The notes beneath the pieces were generated by a model that saw only the letters and a list, made by a program, of their open reading frames with translations, had not been told where the DNA came from and did no database searches. A DNA stretch of 56,137 bases from CAZKJL01 sp964611095 (lineage in GTDB: Bacteria; Patescibacteriota; Gracilibacteria; Peribacterales; Peribacteraceae), in NCBI GenBank assembly GCA_964611095.1, contig CAZSWJ010000006.1, positions 1 through 56,137 on the forward strand, in the 5' to 3' direction. Position 1 is the stretch's first letter, and each line of letters opens with the position of its first letter. Below are positions 8,253 to 16,440 of the stretch, in pieces. Position numbers and translations under genes: made by a program.

Positions 8253-10172
8253 CTATTTGCCTTTGCCCTTCTTTTCATCCTTATCGTCCACGACTTCGGC
8301 ATCGACGGCGCCGTCTTTGCCCTTCTTGCCGCCGGCTTTCTCTTCTTCCGCGGCTTTCTTCTGAGCTTCCTCGTAGACCAACTTGCCGATTTCCTGCGCG
8401 TCGGTCGCGAGAGCTTCCGTGGACTTCTTGATGTCTTCGAGTGAGGCGTCTTCCTTCTTGAGCACCTCGCGAAGGTCGTTCATCTTCGTGTTCACTTTCT
8501 TCTTCACGTCGTCGTTGATCTTGGCGTCGTACTCGCGCATCTGCTTTTCCAGGTTGAAGATGAGCGTGTCGGCGGTATTGCGTGCGTCGATGACTTCGCG
8601 TTTCTTCTTGTCCGCTTCGGCGTTCACCTCGGCGTCCTTCTTCATGCGCTCCACCTCCTCTTTGCTGAGGCCCGTGGAACCCTGAATGGTGATGTGCTGC
8701 TCTTTGCCCGTGCCTTTGTCCTTGGCTTTCACGTGCAGAATGCCGTTGGTATCGATGTCGAACGTCACTTCGATCTGCGGCAGTCCGCGAGGAGCGGCGA
8801 GAATGCCGTCCAAGATGAAGCGGCCAAGGGACTTGTTGTCCGAGGCCATTTCGCGTTCGCCCTGCACGACGTTGATCTCGACGGACGTCTGGTTGTCGGC
8901 GGCCGTTGAGAACACTTGGCTCTTGCTCGTGGGAATGCGCGTGTTGCGCTCGATGACTTTGGTGGCGACTCCGCCGAGCGTCTCGATGCCGACGGAGAGC
9001 GGAATGACGTCGACGATCGTGATGTCGCGGTTGATGTCTCCGCCGATTTGTCCGGCCTGAATGGCGGCGCCGATGGCGACGACTTCATCCGGGTTCACGC
9101 CTTTGTGCGGCTCTTTGCCGAACAGTTCCTTCACCTTGGCCTGAACGGCGGGCATGCGCGTCATGCCTCCGACGAGAACGACTTCGCTGATGTCGGACTT
9201 CTTGACGCCCGCATCCTTGAGAGCTGACTCACACGGCTTCACCGTGCGAGCGATGAGTTCGGCGACGAGCGACTCCAGTTTGGCTTTGGAAAGCTTCACC
9301 GTGAGGTGCTTGGGGCCGGTGGCGTCGGCCGTGATGAACGGCAGGTTGATTTCGGTTTCGTTCTGGGACGACAGCTCGATTTTGGCTTTCTCCGCGGCTT
9401 CGCGGATGCGCTGGAGGGCGATCTTGTCGTTGCCGAGGTCGATGCCCTGTTCTTTCTTGAAATCGGCGAGGAGCCACTCCACGATGAGCTGGTCGAAGTC
9501 GTCTCCGCCGAGGTGCGTGTCGCCGTTCGTGGAGAGCACTTCGAAGTGTCCGTCGCCGGAGAGTTCCAGCACGGTGACGTCGAACGTTCCTCCACCGAGG
9601 TCGTACACGATCACTTTCTCTTCTTTTTTCTTGTCCAAACCGTAGGCAAGCGTGGCCGCCGTCGGTTCGTTGATGATGCGCACCACTTCGAGCCCGGCGA
9701 TTTCTCCTGCCTCCTTGGTGGCTTGGCGCTGGTTGTCATCGAAGTACGCGGGAACCGTGATCACCGCTTTGGTGACGGATGTTCCGAGGTACGCTTCGGC
9801 GTCTTTCTTGAGCTTGAGGAGAACCTTGGCGCTGATTTCCTGCGGCATCATCTCCTTCGTTCCGGCGACGATGACGGCACGCTCTTGCTTGCCGCTCTTC
9901 ACGGTGAAAGGCATGTGCTTCGCATCTTTGCTGACTTCTTCGAAGCGGTGGCCCATGAAACGCTTGGCCGAGAAGATCGTATTCTTGGGGTTGGTGACGG
10001 CTTGGCGCTTGGCGGCGATGCCGACGAGCACTTCGCCGTTGTCCTTGAACGCCACGACGGACGGAGTCGTATTGGCTCCTTCGCTGTTGGGGATCACCTG
10101 CGGCTCACCGCCTTCGATGACGGCCATGCAGGAGTTCGTGGTGCCGAGGTCGATTCCAATGATTTTTGACAT
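8253..10172 (-). CDS. dnaK: Chaperone DnaK (Hsp70)
   Basis: A 639-residue DnaK. The ATPase domain begins SKIIGIDLGTTNSCMAV and includes VYDLGGGTFDVTVLE and VVLVGGMTRMP. Then come the substrate-binding domain and a helical lid ending in a Lys/Glu/Gly-rich tail (KDEKKGKGK). It refolds proteins using ATP with DnaJ and GrpE, neither of which is nearby. ATG 10172 was chosen because the conserved N-terminus starts there; the upstream frame runs through the promoter. A CIRCE operator overlaps the promoter, so HrcA heat-shock repression is expected. No dnaJ or grpE flanks it, so dnaK appears monocistronic. Confidence 0.98.
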   Translation of the reverse strand: MSKIIGIDLGTTNSCMAVIEGGEPQVIPNSEGANTTPSVVAFKDNGEVLVGIAAKRQAVTNPKNTIFSAKRFMGHRFEEVSKDAKHMPFTVKSGKQERAVIVAGTKEMMPQEISAKVLLKLKKDAEAYLGTSVTKAVITVPAYFDDNQRQATKEAGEIAGLEVVRIINEPTAATLAYGLDKKKEEKVIVYDLGGGTFDVTVLELSGDGHFEVLSTNGDTHLGGDDFDQLIVEWLLADFKKEQGIDLGNDKIALQRIREAAEKAKIELSSQNETEINLPFITADATGPKHLTVKLSKAKLESLVAELIARTVKPCESALKDAGVKKSDISEVVLVGGMTRMPAVQAKVKELFGKEPHKGVNPDEVVAIGAAIQAGQIGGDINRDITIVDVIPLSVGIETLGGVATKVIERNTRIPTSKSQVFSTAADNQTSVEINVVQGEREMASDNKSLGRFILDGILAAPRGLPQIEVTFDIDTNGILHVKAKDKGTGKEQHITIQGSTGLSKEEVERMKKDAEVNAEADKKKREVIDARNTADTLIFNLEKQMREYDAKINDDVKKKVNTKMNDLREVLKKEDASLEDIKKSTEALATDAQEIGKLVYEEAQKKAAEEEKAGGKKGKDGAVDAEVVDDKDEKKGKGK

Positions 10173-10194
10173 GTTGTGAGGGGTTCGGAAGTAA

Positions 10195-10221
10195 TTAGCA
10201 CTCGTAAGTGTAGAGTGATAG
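10195..10221 (-). promoter_or_regulatory. CIRCE operator (HrcA site) upstream of dnaK
   Basis: TTAGCACTC, a 9-nt spacer, then GAGTGATAG. The first arm is the exact CIRCE consensus and the second matches 7 of 9 positions. It lies 22 nt before dnaK and overlaps its -10 box, as expected for the heat-shock repressor HrcA. Confidence 0.88.
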
Positions 10222-10235
10222 CAATGCCTCGTCAA
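10207..10235 (-). promoter_or_regulatory. dnaK promoter
   Basis: On the minus strand TTGACG (10235-10230) and TACACT (10212-10207) are spaced by 17 nt. The -10 box lies inside the CIRCE repeat. Confidence 0.7.
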
Positions 10236-10283
10236 GCGCTGAATTCAGGCAAACATTTCACGATCTTCATGTAAGATCCGCAC

Positions 10284-11579
10284 ATGTTTTTGGACGAAGC
10301 GACCATCGAAGTGGCCGGCGGCAACGGCGGCAAAGGATCCGTGGCTTGGCGACGGGAAAAGTACGTGCCCAACGGCGGACCGGACGGCGGAGACGGAGGC
10401 AAGGGCGGTGACGTCGTCATCGTCGCCGATCCGAACAGCGACACGCTTTCCGATTACGCGAGCCGCAAGAAGTTCAAAGCCGACAACGGCGAGAAGGGTC
10501 TCGGCAAATGTTGCGCCGGAAAAGACGCCGAAGACCTCGTGCTTCGGGTTCCCCCCGGAACGATTTTGATGGATATGACCGATGAAGGGCACCCGCGTCT
10601 TCTAGCCGACCTCATGACGACGGGAGATCAAATCGTCGCCGCTCACGGCGGGCGTGGAGGATTCGGCAACGCGCACTTCACGTCGTCCACACGCCAAGCG
10701 CCGGACTTTGCCGAACTCGGCGGACCGGGCCAAAAGCGCAAGCTGAAACTGGAGCTCAAGCTCGTCGCCGACGTCGGCATCATCGGTTACCCCAGCGTCG
10801 GAAAGTCGTCGCTCATTGCCGCGGTGTCCCGAGCCAAGCCCAAGATCGCCGACTATCCGTTCACCACGCTCGTGCCGAATCTCGGTGTCGTCCGTGCGTA
10901 CGACCGCGAGTTCGTTCTGTGCGACGTCCCGGGTCTCATCGAAGGAGCCAGCGAAGGAAAGGGGCTCGGCCACGAGTTCCTCAAACACATCGAACGTTGC
11001 GGCATTCTCATTCACCTGCTTGACGTGGGACGCGATGACATCGTCGCCGACTACAAAGCCATCAGAAATGAGCTGAAGAGCTACTCCCCCACTCTCGCCA
11101 AGAAGACCGAGTTCGTCGTGCTCAACAAAATCGACCTCGTCGACGGCGATGCGAAGCCGTGGATCGATGCGCTCAAGAAAGCCAAGATCAAGCTGTTCGC
11201 GCAAATTTCCGCGGTGTCGCGCAAAGGTACGGAGGAACTGATGCAGAAGCTGTTGCCCGTCATCATGGAGGAGCGAGAAAAGCGTCTTTCGATCGATGCG
11301 GACGAGTCACTCACCAAGGAATTGCCCGTCCTCAAGCCGCATCTGCTCTCCGACAGAATGGGCGCGTTCCGCATCGAAAAATCACAGGGGCGCGTGCAAG
11401 TGAGCGGACGTCGTTTGGAAGAATTCACCGCGATGACCGACTTCAGCGGACCCGGAGGACGCAAACGTTTCGTCGACGTCATCACGCGTGTCGGGTTGCT
11501 GAAGGCCCTTGAGAAAGTCACCGACACTTCCGACTCCATTTATATCGGCGACAAGTGCGTCGACGAGTACATTCGCTAG
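10284..11579 (+). CDS. obgE: GTPase Obg/CgtA
   Basis: A 431-residue Obg. The glycine-rich Obg fold (residues 1-160, with NGGPDGGDGGKGG) is followed by a G domain with GYPSVGKSS (P loop), DVPGLIEGA (G3) and NKIDL (G4), then a C-terminal OCT domain of about 75 residues. It acts in late 50S ribosomal-subunit assembly and stress control. TAAGAT lies 6 nt before the ATG with no Shine-Dalgarno site, so the mRNA may be leaderless. It is divergent from dnaK. Confidence 0.97.
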   Translation: MFLDEATIEVAGGNGGKGSVAWRREKYVPNGGPDGGDGGKGGDVVIVADPNSDTLSDYASRKKFKADNGEKGLGKCCAGKDAEDLVLRVPPGTILMDMTDEGHPRLLADLMTTGDQIVAAHGGRGGFGNAHFTSSTRQAPDFAELGGPGQKRKLKLELKLVADVGIIGYPSVGKSSLIAAVSRAKPKIADYPFTTLVPNLGVVRAYDREFVLCDVPGLIEGASEGKGLGHEFLKHIERCGILIHLLDVGRDDIVADYKAIRNELKSYSPTLAKKTEFVVLNKIDLVDGDAKPWIDALKKAKIKLFAQISAVSRKGTEELMQKLLPVIMEEREKRLSIDADESLTKELPVLKPHLLSDRMGAFRIEKSQGRVQVSGRRLEEFTAMTDFSGPGGRKRFVDVITRVGLLKALEKVTDTSDSIYIGDKCVDEYIR

Positions 11580-11603
11580 TAAGGGTCGCCTGTCGCTTCC
11601 GTC

Positions 11604-11609
11604 TATACT
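11604..11609 (+). promoter_or_regulatory. -10 box of the phospholipase-D family gene
   Basis: TATACT lies 8 nt before the ATG at 11618, in the 38-nt space after obgE. The gene therefore probably has its own near-leaderless promoter. Confidence 0.5.
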
Positions 11610-11617
11610 GTCATCCG

Positions 11618-12781
11618 ATGCGTATCTTCAAACGATTGCTCTCGCTTTTGCAGGGTTTCCCCGTGGTTTTTCGCGGCGCCGTTCGTCATTTCTTTTTCAG
11701 GGCCAAAACGCTCAAGGTGGACACGCTGCAGGCTTTCTACGGACTGCAGGCGAAGGCCGTTTTGCACAGCCCCTCCAGGCTGCAGCGCAAGACTCAGCGA
11801 AGAGCCATTCGGCTCTGGGCGGATACCAAGGCGTTCGACCGCATCGTGGCACTGCTGGGGGCCGCACAGTATTCCATCATCGTGCACATGTTCATTTGGC
11901 GCAGCGACGCATCGGGAACGATGGTTGCACGAGCGCTCCTTGCCGCAGCGGATCGCGGCGTGAAGGTTTCCATCACCAAAGATTCCGTCGGCGACGTCTT
12001 CGAGCTCACCGACAGCTTCATTGCGACCAAAGCGTCCACGAGTGTTTTCTGGAAGCGATTTTGGACACACCCCAACATCGTCATCGACTACGTGCCGAAT
12101 CACAGTCACGCCAAGGTGTTCATCATCGACAATGCCGTGCTGCTGCTCACGGGCATGAATCTGGCCGATGAGTACCGCCTGGAGTGGCACGATTACATGA
12201 TGGAGTTGTGGGGCTCCGCGTTCATCGAGAGCTATCTGGTGAACGGCAACCACATCGGCGACGGCGTGCGGGTCGTGGTGAATCGAGCCGCGGAGAAAAC
12301 GATCCGTCCGTGCATCATGAGGCTCCTGGAGTCGGCCAAACACTCCATCATGCTTGAACAAGCGTATTTCTCCGATCTTGCCATCAACGAACTTTTGCAG
12401 AGAAAATCGCGGGAAGGCATTCACATCACGCTCATTCTTCCGTCGCTCCCCGACGTCCACCATCGTGCGAATATGGAGTCCGTCGCGCAGCTCATGAACG
12501 GAGGATCGAAAAAATTCATTCGCGTCTTCCTCTACCCGAAAATGGTTCACGGCAAAGTCATTCTCATCGACAAACTTCATGCGCTCGTCGGTTCGGCGAA
12601 CCTCAACCAACTTTCCTTGGACGACATGGGTGAAGCGTGCGTGCTCTTCGATGCCACGGCACCCAAGACGCTTCTGAAGCTGAAAACGATTCTTCTCAAG
12701 GACATCTTCAAGAGCAAGGAGATCGACGGGCCTCCCCGGTTCTCCGTTCTCCGAAAAATGGGAGCTTGGTTTGGACTGTAG
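11618..12781 (+). CDS. Phospholipase D family protein, cardiolipin-synthase-like
   Basis: A 387-residue protein with two HKD motifs, HSHAKVFIIDN and VHGKVILIDK, each followed by an N-rich GMN/SANLN strand, as in cardiolipin synthases. The family condenses phosphatidylglycerols or transfers phosphatidyl groups through a phospho-histidine intermediate. Unlike ClsA there is no clear pair of N-terminal membrane helices. The first 40 residues are basic and amphipathic (RIFKRLLSLLQGF), suggesting peripheral membrane binding. The start is fixed by the TATACT box 8 nt upstream. Confidence 0.85.
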   Translation: MRIFKRLLSLLQGFPVVFRGAVRHFFFRAKTLKVDTLQAFYGLQAKAVLHSPSRLQRKTQRRAIRLWADTKAFDRIVALLGAAQYSIIVHMFIWRSDASGTMVARALLAAADRGVKVSITKDSVGDVFELTDSFIATKASTSVFWKRFWTHPNIVIDYVPNHSHAKVFIIDNAVLLLTGMNLADEYRLEWHDYMMELWGSAFIESYLVNGNHIGDGVRVVVNRAAEKTIRPCIMRLLESAKHSIMLEQAYFSDLAINELLQRKSREGIHITLILPSLPDVHHRANMESVAQLMNGGSKKFIRVFLYPKMVHGKVILIDKLHALVGSANLNQLSLDDMGEACVLFDATAPKTLLKLKTILLKDIFKSKEIDGPPRFSVLRKMGAWFGL

Positions 12782-12849
12782 GCATTCCGGCGGAGGTGAG
12801 GCTATTTCCTTGCTACCGCACGACAAACACCCAATAATGATCCCCTTTC

Positions 12850-15114
12850 ATGAAGTTGAGCAGCGCTCCCGCCGGCAGTCAGCCTTCCGTGAACGGAGTG
12901 CATTTCCCGAGGCAGGTCGACCTTCAGGCGAAGGCATTCGGTACGTCCTACCGTCGTTTTGCGGCACAGCATGACGCCGTATTCGATCCCGAGGAATCGG
13001 ATGCCGAGACCCCCAATGCAAAGGAATTTGCAAAGGAGATCGGAGAAGCACCGGAGTTCCATCAATTGCTTGCGAGCGAGCTTACGACGTTGATGCTGGA
13101 ATATGAAAAACACGAATGGGAAGTGAACGGAGAGCCTCTGTGGGAACATCAGAAGGCCCTCGTCTTCGAATTCGTGCAGAAGCTTGCCGCCAAAAGAGGA
13201 AATCGCCCCGTCATGAGCGTTCTGATGGAAGAAGCGCCCGGTACCGGGAAGACTCGCATCATGGGAATGATCATTCAGGCGCTCAGCCGCCTGATGGTCC
13301 GCGGACTCTTCGACGGAAACGTGCTCGTTCTCGTGAAGAGAAAGGCGATGGTCGGGCAGCAGTCGATGAGCGTCGCCGAGAGGCGCGATGCCGTCATGAC
13401 GACGGATTTTACGAAGGAACGCGAGAAGCAGGCGCGTGATCAGTACCGCTACTTCGACAACTCGGCGTTCGTGGCGCTCGGCAAAGTGGTCATCGAAAAA
13501 AACGATTGGCTTGAACTTTGTCGTCGAAACTACGACACGATCGACGAAGCAAAAGAAGCGTTCGTCGCTGAACTGCAACGACTCGGAACATACGACAGCG
13601 TGATGTTGATGCCGAACGTCGATGTCCTGCTCGAGGACGTCGGACACCTGCTTGCCAGGCGGGGCGGCGTGATTCAGGCACCCAAGGCGGCGGGCATCAA
13701 CGGAACCGGCGAATTGGAAGTGATCCGCCTGGGGCCTCCGCAGTCCAATGACGGAAAGAAGGGTGACTTCCTGTTTGGAGTGCCGGATGAACTGTTGGAG
13801 AGTGGGGCGGTTCATCTGCAAACCAATTTCGACCTGAGAAACGCTTCGCATGCGAGCAAGCCGGGCGAGAACACTCGAATCGCGGTTCTCTCTCGACTCT
13901 CGCTTCTCCAGCATCAGTCGAGAGTCGCCATCAAGGATTTCTTGAAGGACGTGCGGTTCATCTTCGCGGACGAGGCGGGATTGAGTTCGGAAGGAGAGCT
14001 GGCGAGCATCGTCATGCACCCGGATGTCGGAGGCAAGAAGCAGCCCTTCGTTTTTGCCGCAACGGCGTTCAATCGCGGCGGCATGTTGCGCTACGATGCG
14101 GAGCTTTCGAAGCTTGCGACGGAAGCGGCGGTCAACTCCGACGAGTGTGTTTTGCAGCCGCAGCGTCTCGTGTGCTTCCCGAACAACGAGGAGGAGCTTC
14201 TTCCGTCGGGGACCATCGAGGCGGCGGATCAGATGATCGAGAGGTACGTTGCATCGCTTGCCTTCCCGGACAGGCAAAAAGCTCCTCAGCCGAACGAAGG
14301 ACACAACCTGATCGTCGTCCACAAAGATTTGGTGCCCTACGTCGTCGCAAAATTGAGAGCCAAGGGGCTCGGCAAGCAAGTCGTTTCCTGCGATGACAAC
14401 GGCGATGAGCACTACAACGCCGTGCTGCAAGCGGCCATGAACGACCCCGAAGCTCCGCCGGTGTGTTTGGTGGGAAGCACGACGTTCGTCATCGATTCCT
14501 TCGACTGGAGACTGCTCCAAAGCACGTGGATGTGTGCGCCGGAGAGCAAGCAGGACCATGAGACGCTCATCCGCCTTTTCGGTCGCCAATTCCACAGCGC
14601 GCAGAAAAACGGCTACATCGTTCAGCAGCGCTTCAGCGATACGGTACGGCACAACAGTTTGCCGTGGAATGCGTACAAGCCGGACTTGAACATCCCCGAA
14701 GGCGACTTTGATTTGGTTCAGGGACAACACTTCATCGGTGCGGAGCGTGTTGCGGCAGAAGCTCGACAACTCCGCTCGAAGCCTGCACAAACGGAACCTC
14801 TGACAGGCTGGATGACGTCACGCGAGTACGGAAAACTTCCGCAGGGTGCAGGAACGTACCCCCCGACCATCGGCACGCAACGCGAAACCGCCGGTCACTT
14901 CGTCCCCATGCTTCCGCCGCTGAGCGCGCCCGGTGCAGTGGAGGAAATGCGTACTCCTGCGTACGTTCAGGCCTTCGTTGCAAAGAGCAGGCTGCCCGCA
15001 GGCGCAGCGGCCGATATCGTGGCTGCAATCAAAGACATCAAGAATAGCGATGCATTGGTCCAGGCATTCATCTGCAAGGGGTATGAGTGGAAAGCAAGAG
15101 CTGCGTCGTTGTAG
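12850..15114 (+). CDS. Divergent superfamily 2 helicase/ATPase-like protein
   Basis: A 754-residue protein with helicase-like motifs: EAPGTGKT (about 128-135, Walker A/motif I), FIFADEAG (about 370-377, DEAx Walker B/motif II), FAATAF (motif III-like) and an LIRLFGRQ segment (about residue 575) that could be motif VI. A second RecA-like domain probably follows motif III, with a 150-residue C-terminal region of unknown fold. Motif I to motif II is about 240 residues, unusually long, implying an insertion. I do not recognise the family. No nuclease or methylase partner lies beside it, so restriction or phage defence cannot be claimed. A tRNA-Phe repeat locus follows. Confidence 0.7.
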   Translation: MKLSSAPAGSQPSVNGVHFPRQVDLQAKAFGTSYRRFAAQHDAVFDPEESDAETPNAKEFAKEIGEAPEFHQLLASELTTLMLEYEKHEWEVNGEPLWEHQKALVFEFVQKLAAKRGNRPVMSVLMEEAPGTGKTRIMGMIIQALSRLMVRGLFDGNVLVLVKRKAMVGQQSMSVAERRDAVMTTDFTKEREKQARDQYRYFDNSAFVALGKVVIEKNDWLELCRRNYDTIDEAKEAFVAELQRLGTYDSVMLMPNVDVLLEDVGHLLARRGGVIQAPKAAGINGTGELEVIRLGPPQSNDGKKGDFLFGVPDELLESGAVHLQTNFDLRNASHASKPGENTRIAVLSRLSLLQHQSRVAIKDFLKDVRFIFADEAGLSSEGELASIVMHPDVGGKKQPFVFAATAFNRGGMLRYDAELSKLATEAAVNSDECVLQPQRLVCFPNNEEELLPSGTIEAADQMIERYVASLAFPDRQKAPQPNEGHNLIVVHKDLVPYVVAKLRAKGLGKQVVSCDDNGDEHYNAVLQAAMNDPEAPPVCLVGSTTFVIDSFDWRLLQSTWMCAPESKQDHETLIRLFGRQFHSAQKNGYIVQQRFSDTVRHNSLPWNAYKPDLNIPEGDFDLVQGQHFIGAERVAAEARQLRSKPAQTEPLTGWMTSREYGKLPQGAGTYPPTIGTQRETAGHFVPMLPPLSAPGAVEEMRTPAYVQAFVAKSRLPAGAAADIVAAIKDIKNSDALVQAFICKGYEWKARAASL

Positions 15115-15162
15115 GCTGCAATCTAAGCCTGCAGGAGCTCTTTTCCGTGCCCACGGTTCTGG

Positions 15163-15168
15163 TATCAT
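15163..15168 (+). promoter_or_regulatory. Candidate promoter of the tRNA-Phe repeat region
   Basis: TATCAT preceded by TG at the extended -10 position lies 37 nt before the first tRNA-like repeat. A transcript from here would carry both partial tRNA copies and the real tRNA. Confidence 0.4.
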
Positions 15169-15204
15169 GCCGTCGCTTTCATTTGGCGTCGTCTCGTTGA
15201 ATTT

Positions 15205-15389
15205 GGCCCGGTAACTCATTGCCCAGAACTGCGAAGCGCGTCGGAAAGAGAGAAGCTGCTCGGTCAATATCCTTTGCATCATCGCTTCAATTACATGGCC
15301 CGGTAGCTCATTGCCCAGACCTGCGAAGCAGGTCGTCGAAACAAAAGGCTGCTCGGTCAACATCCTTTGCATCATCGCTTCAATTACAT
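15205..15389 (+). repeat. Two tandem ~92-bp repeats carrying the 5' end of tRNA-Phe
   Basis: Copy A is 15205-15296 and copy B 15297-15389; the real tRNA-Phe starts at 15390, the next position in phase. Each copy opens with the first 16-17 bases of the tRNA (acceptor strand and start of the D arm) and then diverges into non-tRNA sequence. The last ~40 bases of the two copies differ at one position only. Copy B holds a perfect 7-bp hairpin with a GAA loop (GACCTGC/GCAGGTC); in copy A it is degraded. There is no coding capacity. Confidence 0.9.
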
Positions 15390-15464
15390 GGCCCGGTAGC
15401 TCATTGGTAGAGCGCTGCCCTGAAGAGGCAGGCGTAGGCAGTTCGATTCTGCCCTGGGCCACCA
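15390..15464 (+). tRNA. tRNA-Phe(GAA)
   Basis: A 75-nt cloverleaf with acceptor GGCCCGG/CTGGGCC (one G-U), D stem GCTC/GAGC, anticodon stem CTGCC/GGCAG with loop CT-GAA-GA, T stem GGCAG/CTGCC and encoded CCA. It is complete and well paired. Confidence 0.95.
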
Positions 15465-15469
15465 AATGA

Positions 15470-15497
15470 TTGACAATAAACTGCGGTTTTCTAGAGT
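15470..15497 (+). promoter_or_regulatory. Promoter of the synthetase-like gene
   Basis: TTGACA (15470-15475) and TAGAGT (15492-15497) with a 16-nt spacer; the ATG follows 6 nt later. It begins 6 nt after the tRNA-Phe CCA, so the downstream gene has its own, probably leaderless, promoter. Confidence 0.7.
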
Positions 15498-15503
15498 AAC
15501 GAC

Positions 15504-16439
15504 ATGATCCATAAGGCGGCAAATGGCATCGATGTCCAGTCCGTGATTCGGTCACCCAGTGTCGTGACCATGGGAATCAATCCGACGAAGCGGACATTGC
15601 ACAAAGGACACTATGCCACGGCGATGAATGCTCACAGGGCTTTGGTCGGCAGCCGTCATTCCATGGGCATCTTTTTCATCGATGATCGTGAGCATCACCA
15701 CAAGCTCTCCATTGATTCGACGAGCGGAACGTACAAACTTCCGTCACCGGAAGCCGTGCGCTCGGTCAAATCTTTGCTGACACAATTTCTCCAAAAGCTT
15801 GATGAAGCGAACGGTACGAACGTCATGGCGCGAAGCAGCGTGATGCCCATGTCGGAATACATGGAACTCAGTACTGACAGAAACGGATCGAACGGGAAGA
15901 AGTTGTACGACCTTCTTTGGGAAAATCGTGAAGCTATCACCAAGCGCTTCAATTTCGAACCCATGAACGAGATGCCGTTCGTACAGCCCCTGTGCGCGGA
16001 TTGTGAAACCGGAGTTCTGGTTGAGCAAAACGTTTCCTGCACTTCGGATCAAGTCAGGGCCAAATGCTTAAATACTCTGTGTGAGAACGAAGATATTGTA
16101 ATCCGCCCTTCGAAGGACAATCATTGGTCGATGCATTATGCCATCGATCCTTTGCGCGATGCCCTGCTGTCCGATCAATTTCATCGCAACGTATTGCATG
16201 TTTTCGGAGGGGATTACGGGTTGCCGTGGGGAAGAGGCGGAGGGAGCAAGGCGGACAGGCTCAGCACAACACAGAGTGAATTGCGCCCGGGGAAAATTGA
16301 CTACTACGTCGGCCCCCTTCTGACGCAAGACGGTGTGAAGCTTGCAAAAAGCGCCGGGCATTCCAGCGGCATGCCGGATCCCGGATATCTTTGGAGTCTG
16401 CTGAAGGAGCCCCGAGAAAGCATTGAGGTCACTGCATAA
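15504..16439 (+). CDS. Orphan class I aminoacyl-tRNA-synthetase-like protein
   Basis: A 311-residue protein with the layout of a class I synthetase catalytic core. MGINPTKRTLHKGHY (23-37) contains an HKGH in the place of the HIGH motif. A Cys cluster (C164, C167, C179, C188, C193) resembles the zinc-binding connective insert. HVFGGDYGLPWG and GGGSKADR (232-252) resemble the FG.DH..GGS segment of class I LysRS. LTQDGVKLAKSAG (273-285) matches a KMSKS loop. The chain ends soon after, so no anticodon-binding domain is present. It could act like short synthetase paralogues (GluQ-RS, for example), on a tRNA or a small molecule; substrate unknown. It lies 39 nt after tRNA-Phe and meets the convergent TPR gene after one base. 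Confidence 0.7.
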   Translation: MIHKAANGIDVQSVIRSPSVVTMGINPTKRTLHKGHYATAMNAHRALVGSRHSMGIFFIDDREHHHKLSIDSTSGTYKLPSPEAVRSVKSLLTQFLQKLDEANGTNVMARSSVMPMSEYMELSTDRNGSNGKKLYDLLWENREAITKRFNFEPMNEMPFVQPLCADCETGVLVEQNVSCTSDQVRAKCLNTLCENEDIVIRPSKDNHWSMHYAIDPLRDALLSDQFHRNVLHVFGGDYGLPWGRGGGSKADRLSTTQSELRPGKIDYYVGPLLTQDGVKLAKSAGHSSGMPDPGYLWSLLKEPRESIEVTA

Positions 16440-16440
16440 C

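Noticed and set aside
15205..15389. CRISPR-like array
   Set aside because: Only two long units without alternating spacers, and each starts with tRNA-Phe sequence.
14818..15555. Minus-strand 245-aa frame over the tRNA-Phe repeats
   Set aside because: Its repeated peptide is simply the antisense reading of the tRNA-Phe repeat units, a well-known kind of false prediction. It also crosses the helicase end, the tRNA and the synthetase-like start.
12850..16439. Phage-defence island (helicase plus neighbouring gene)
   Set aside because: No nuclease, methylase or effector domain is visible, and the neighbour is synthetase-like with its own promoter. The evidence does not support a defence call.
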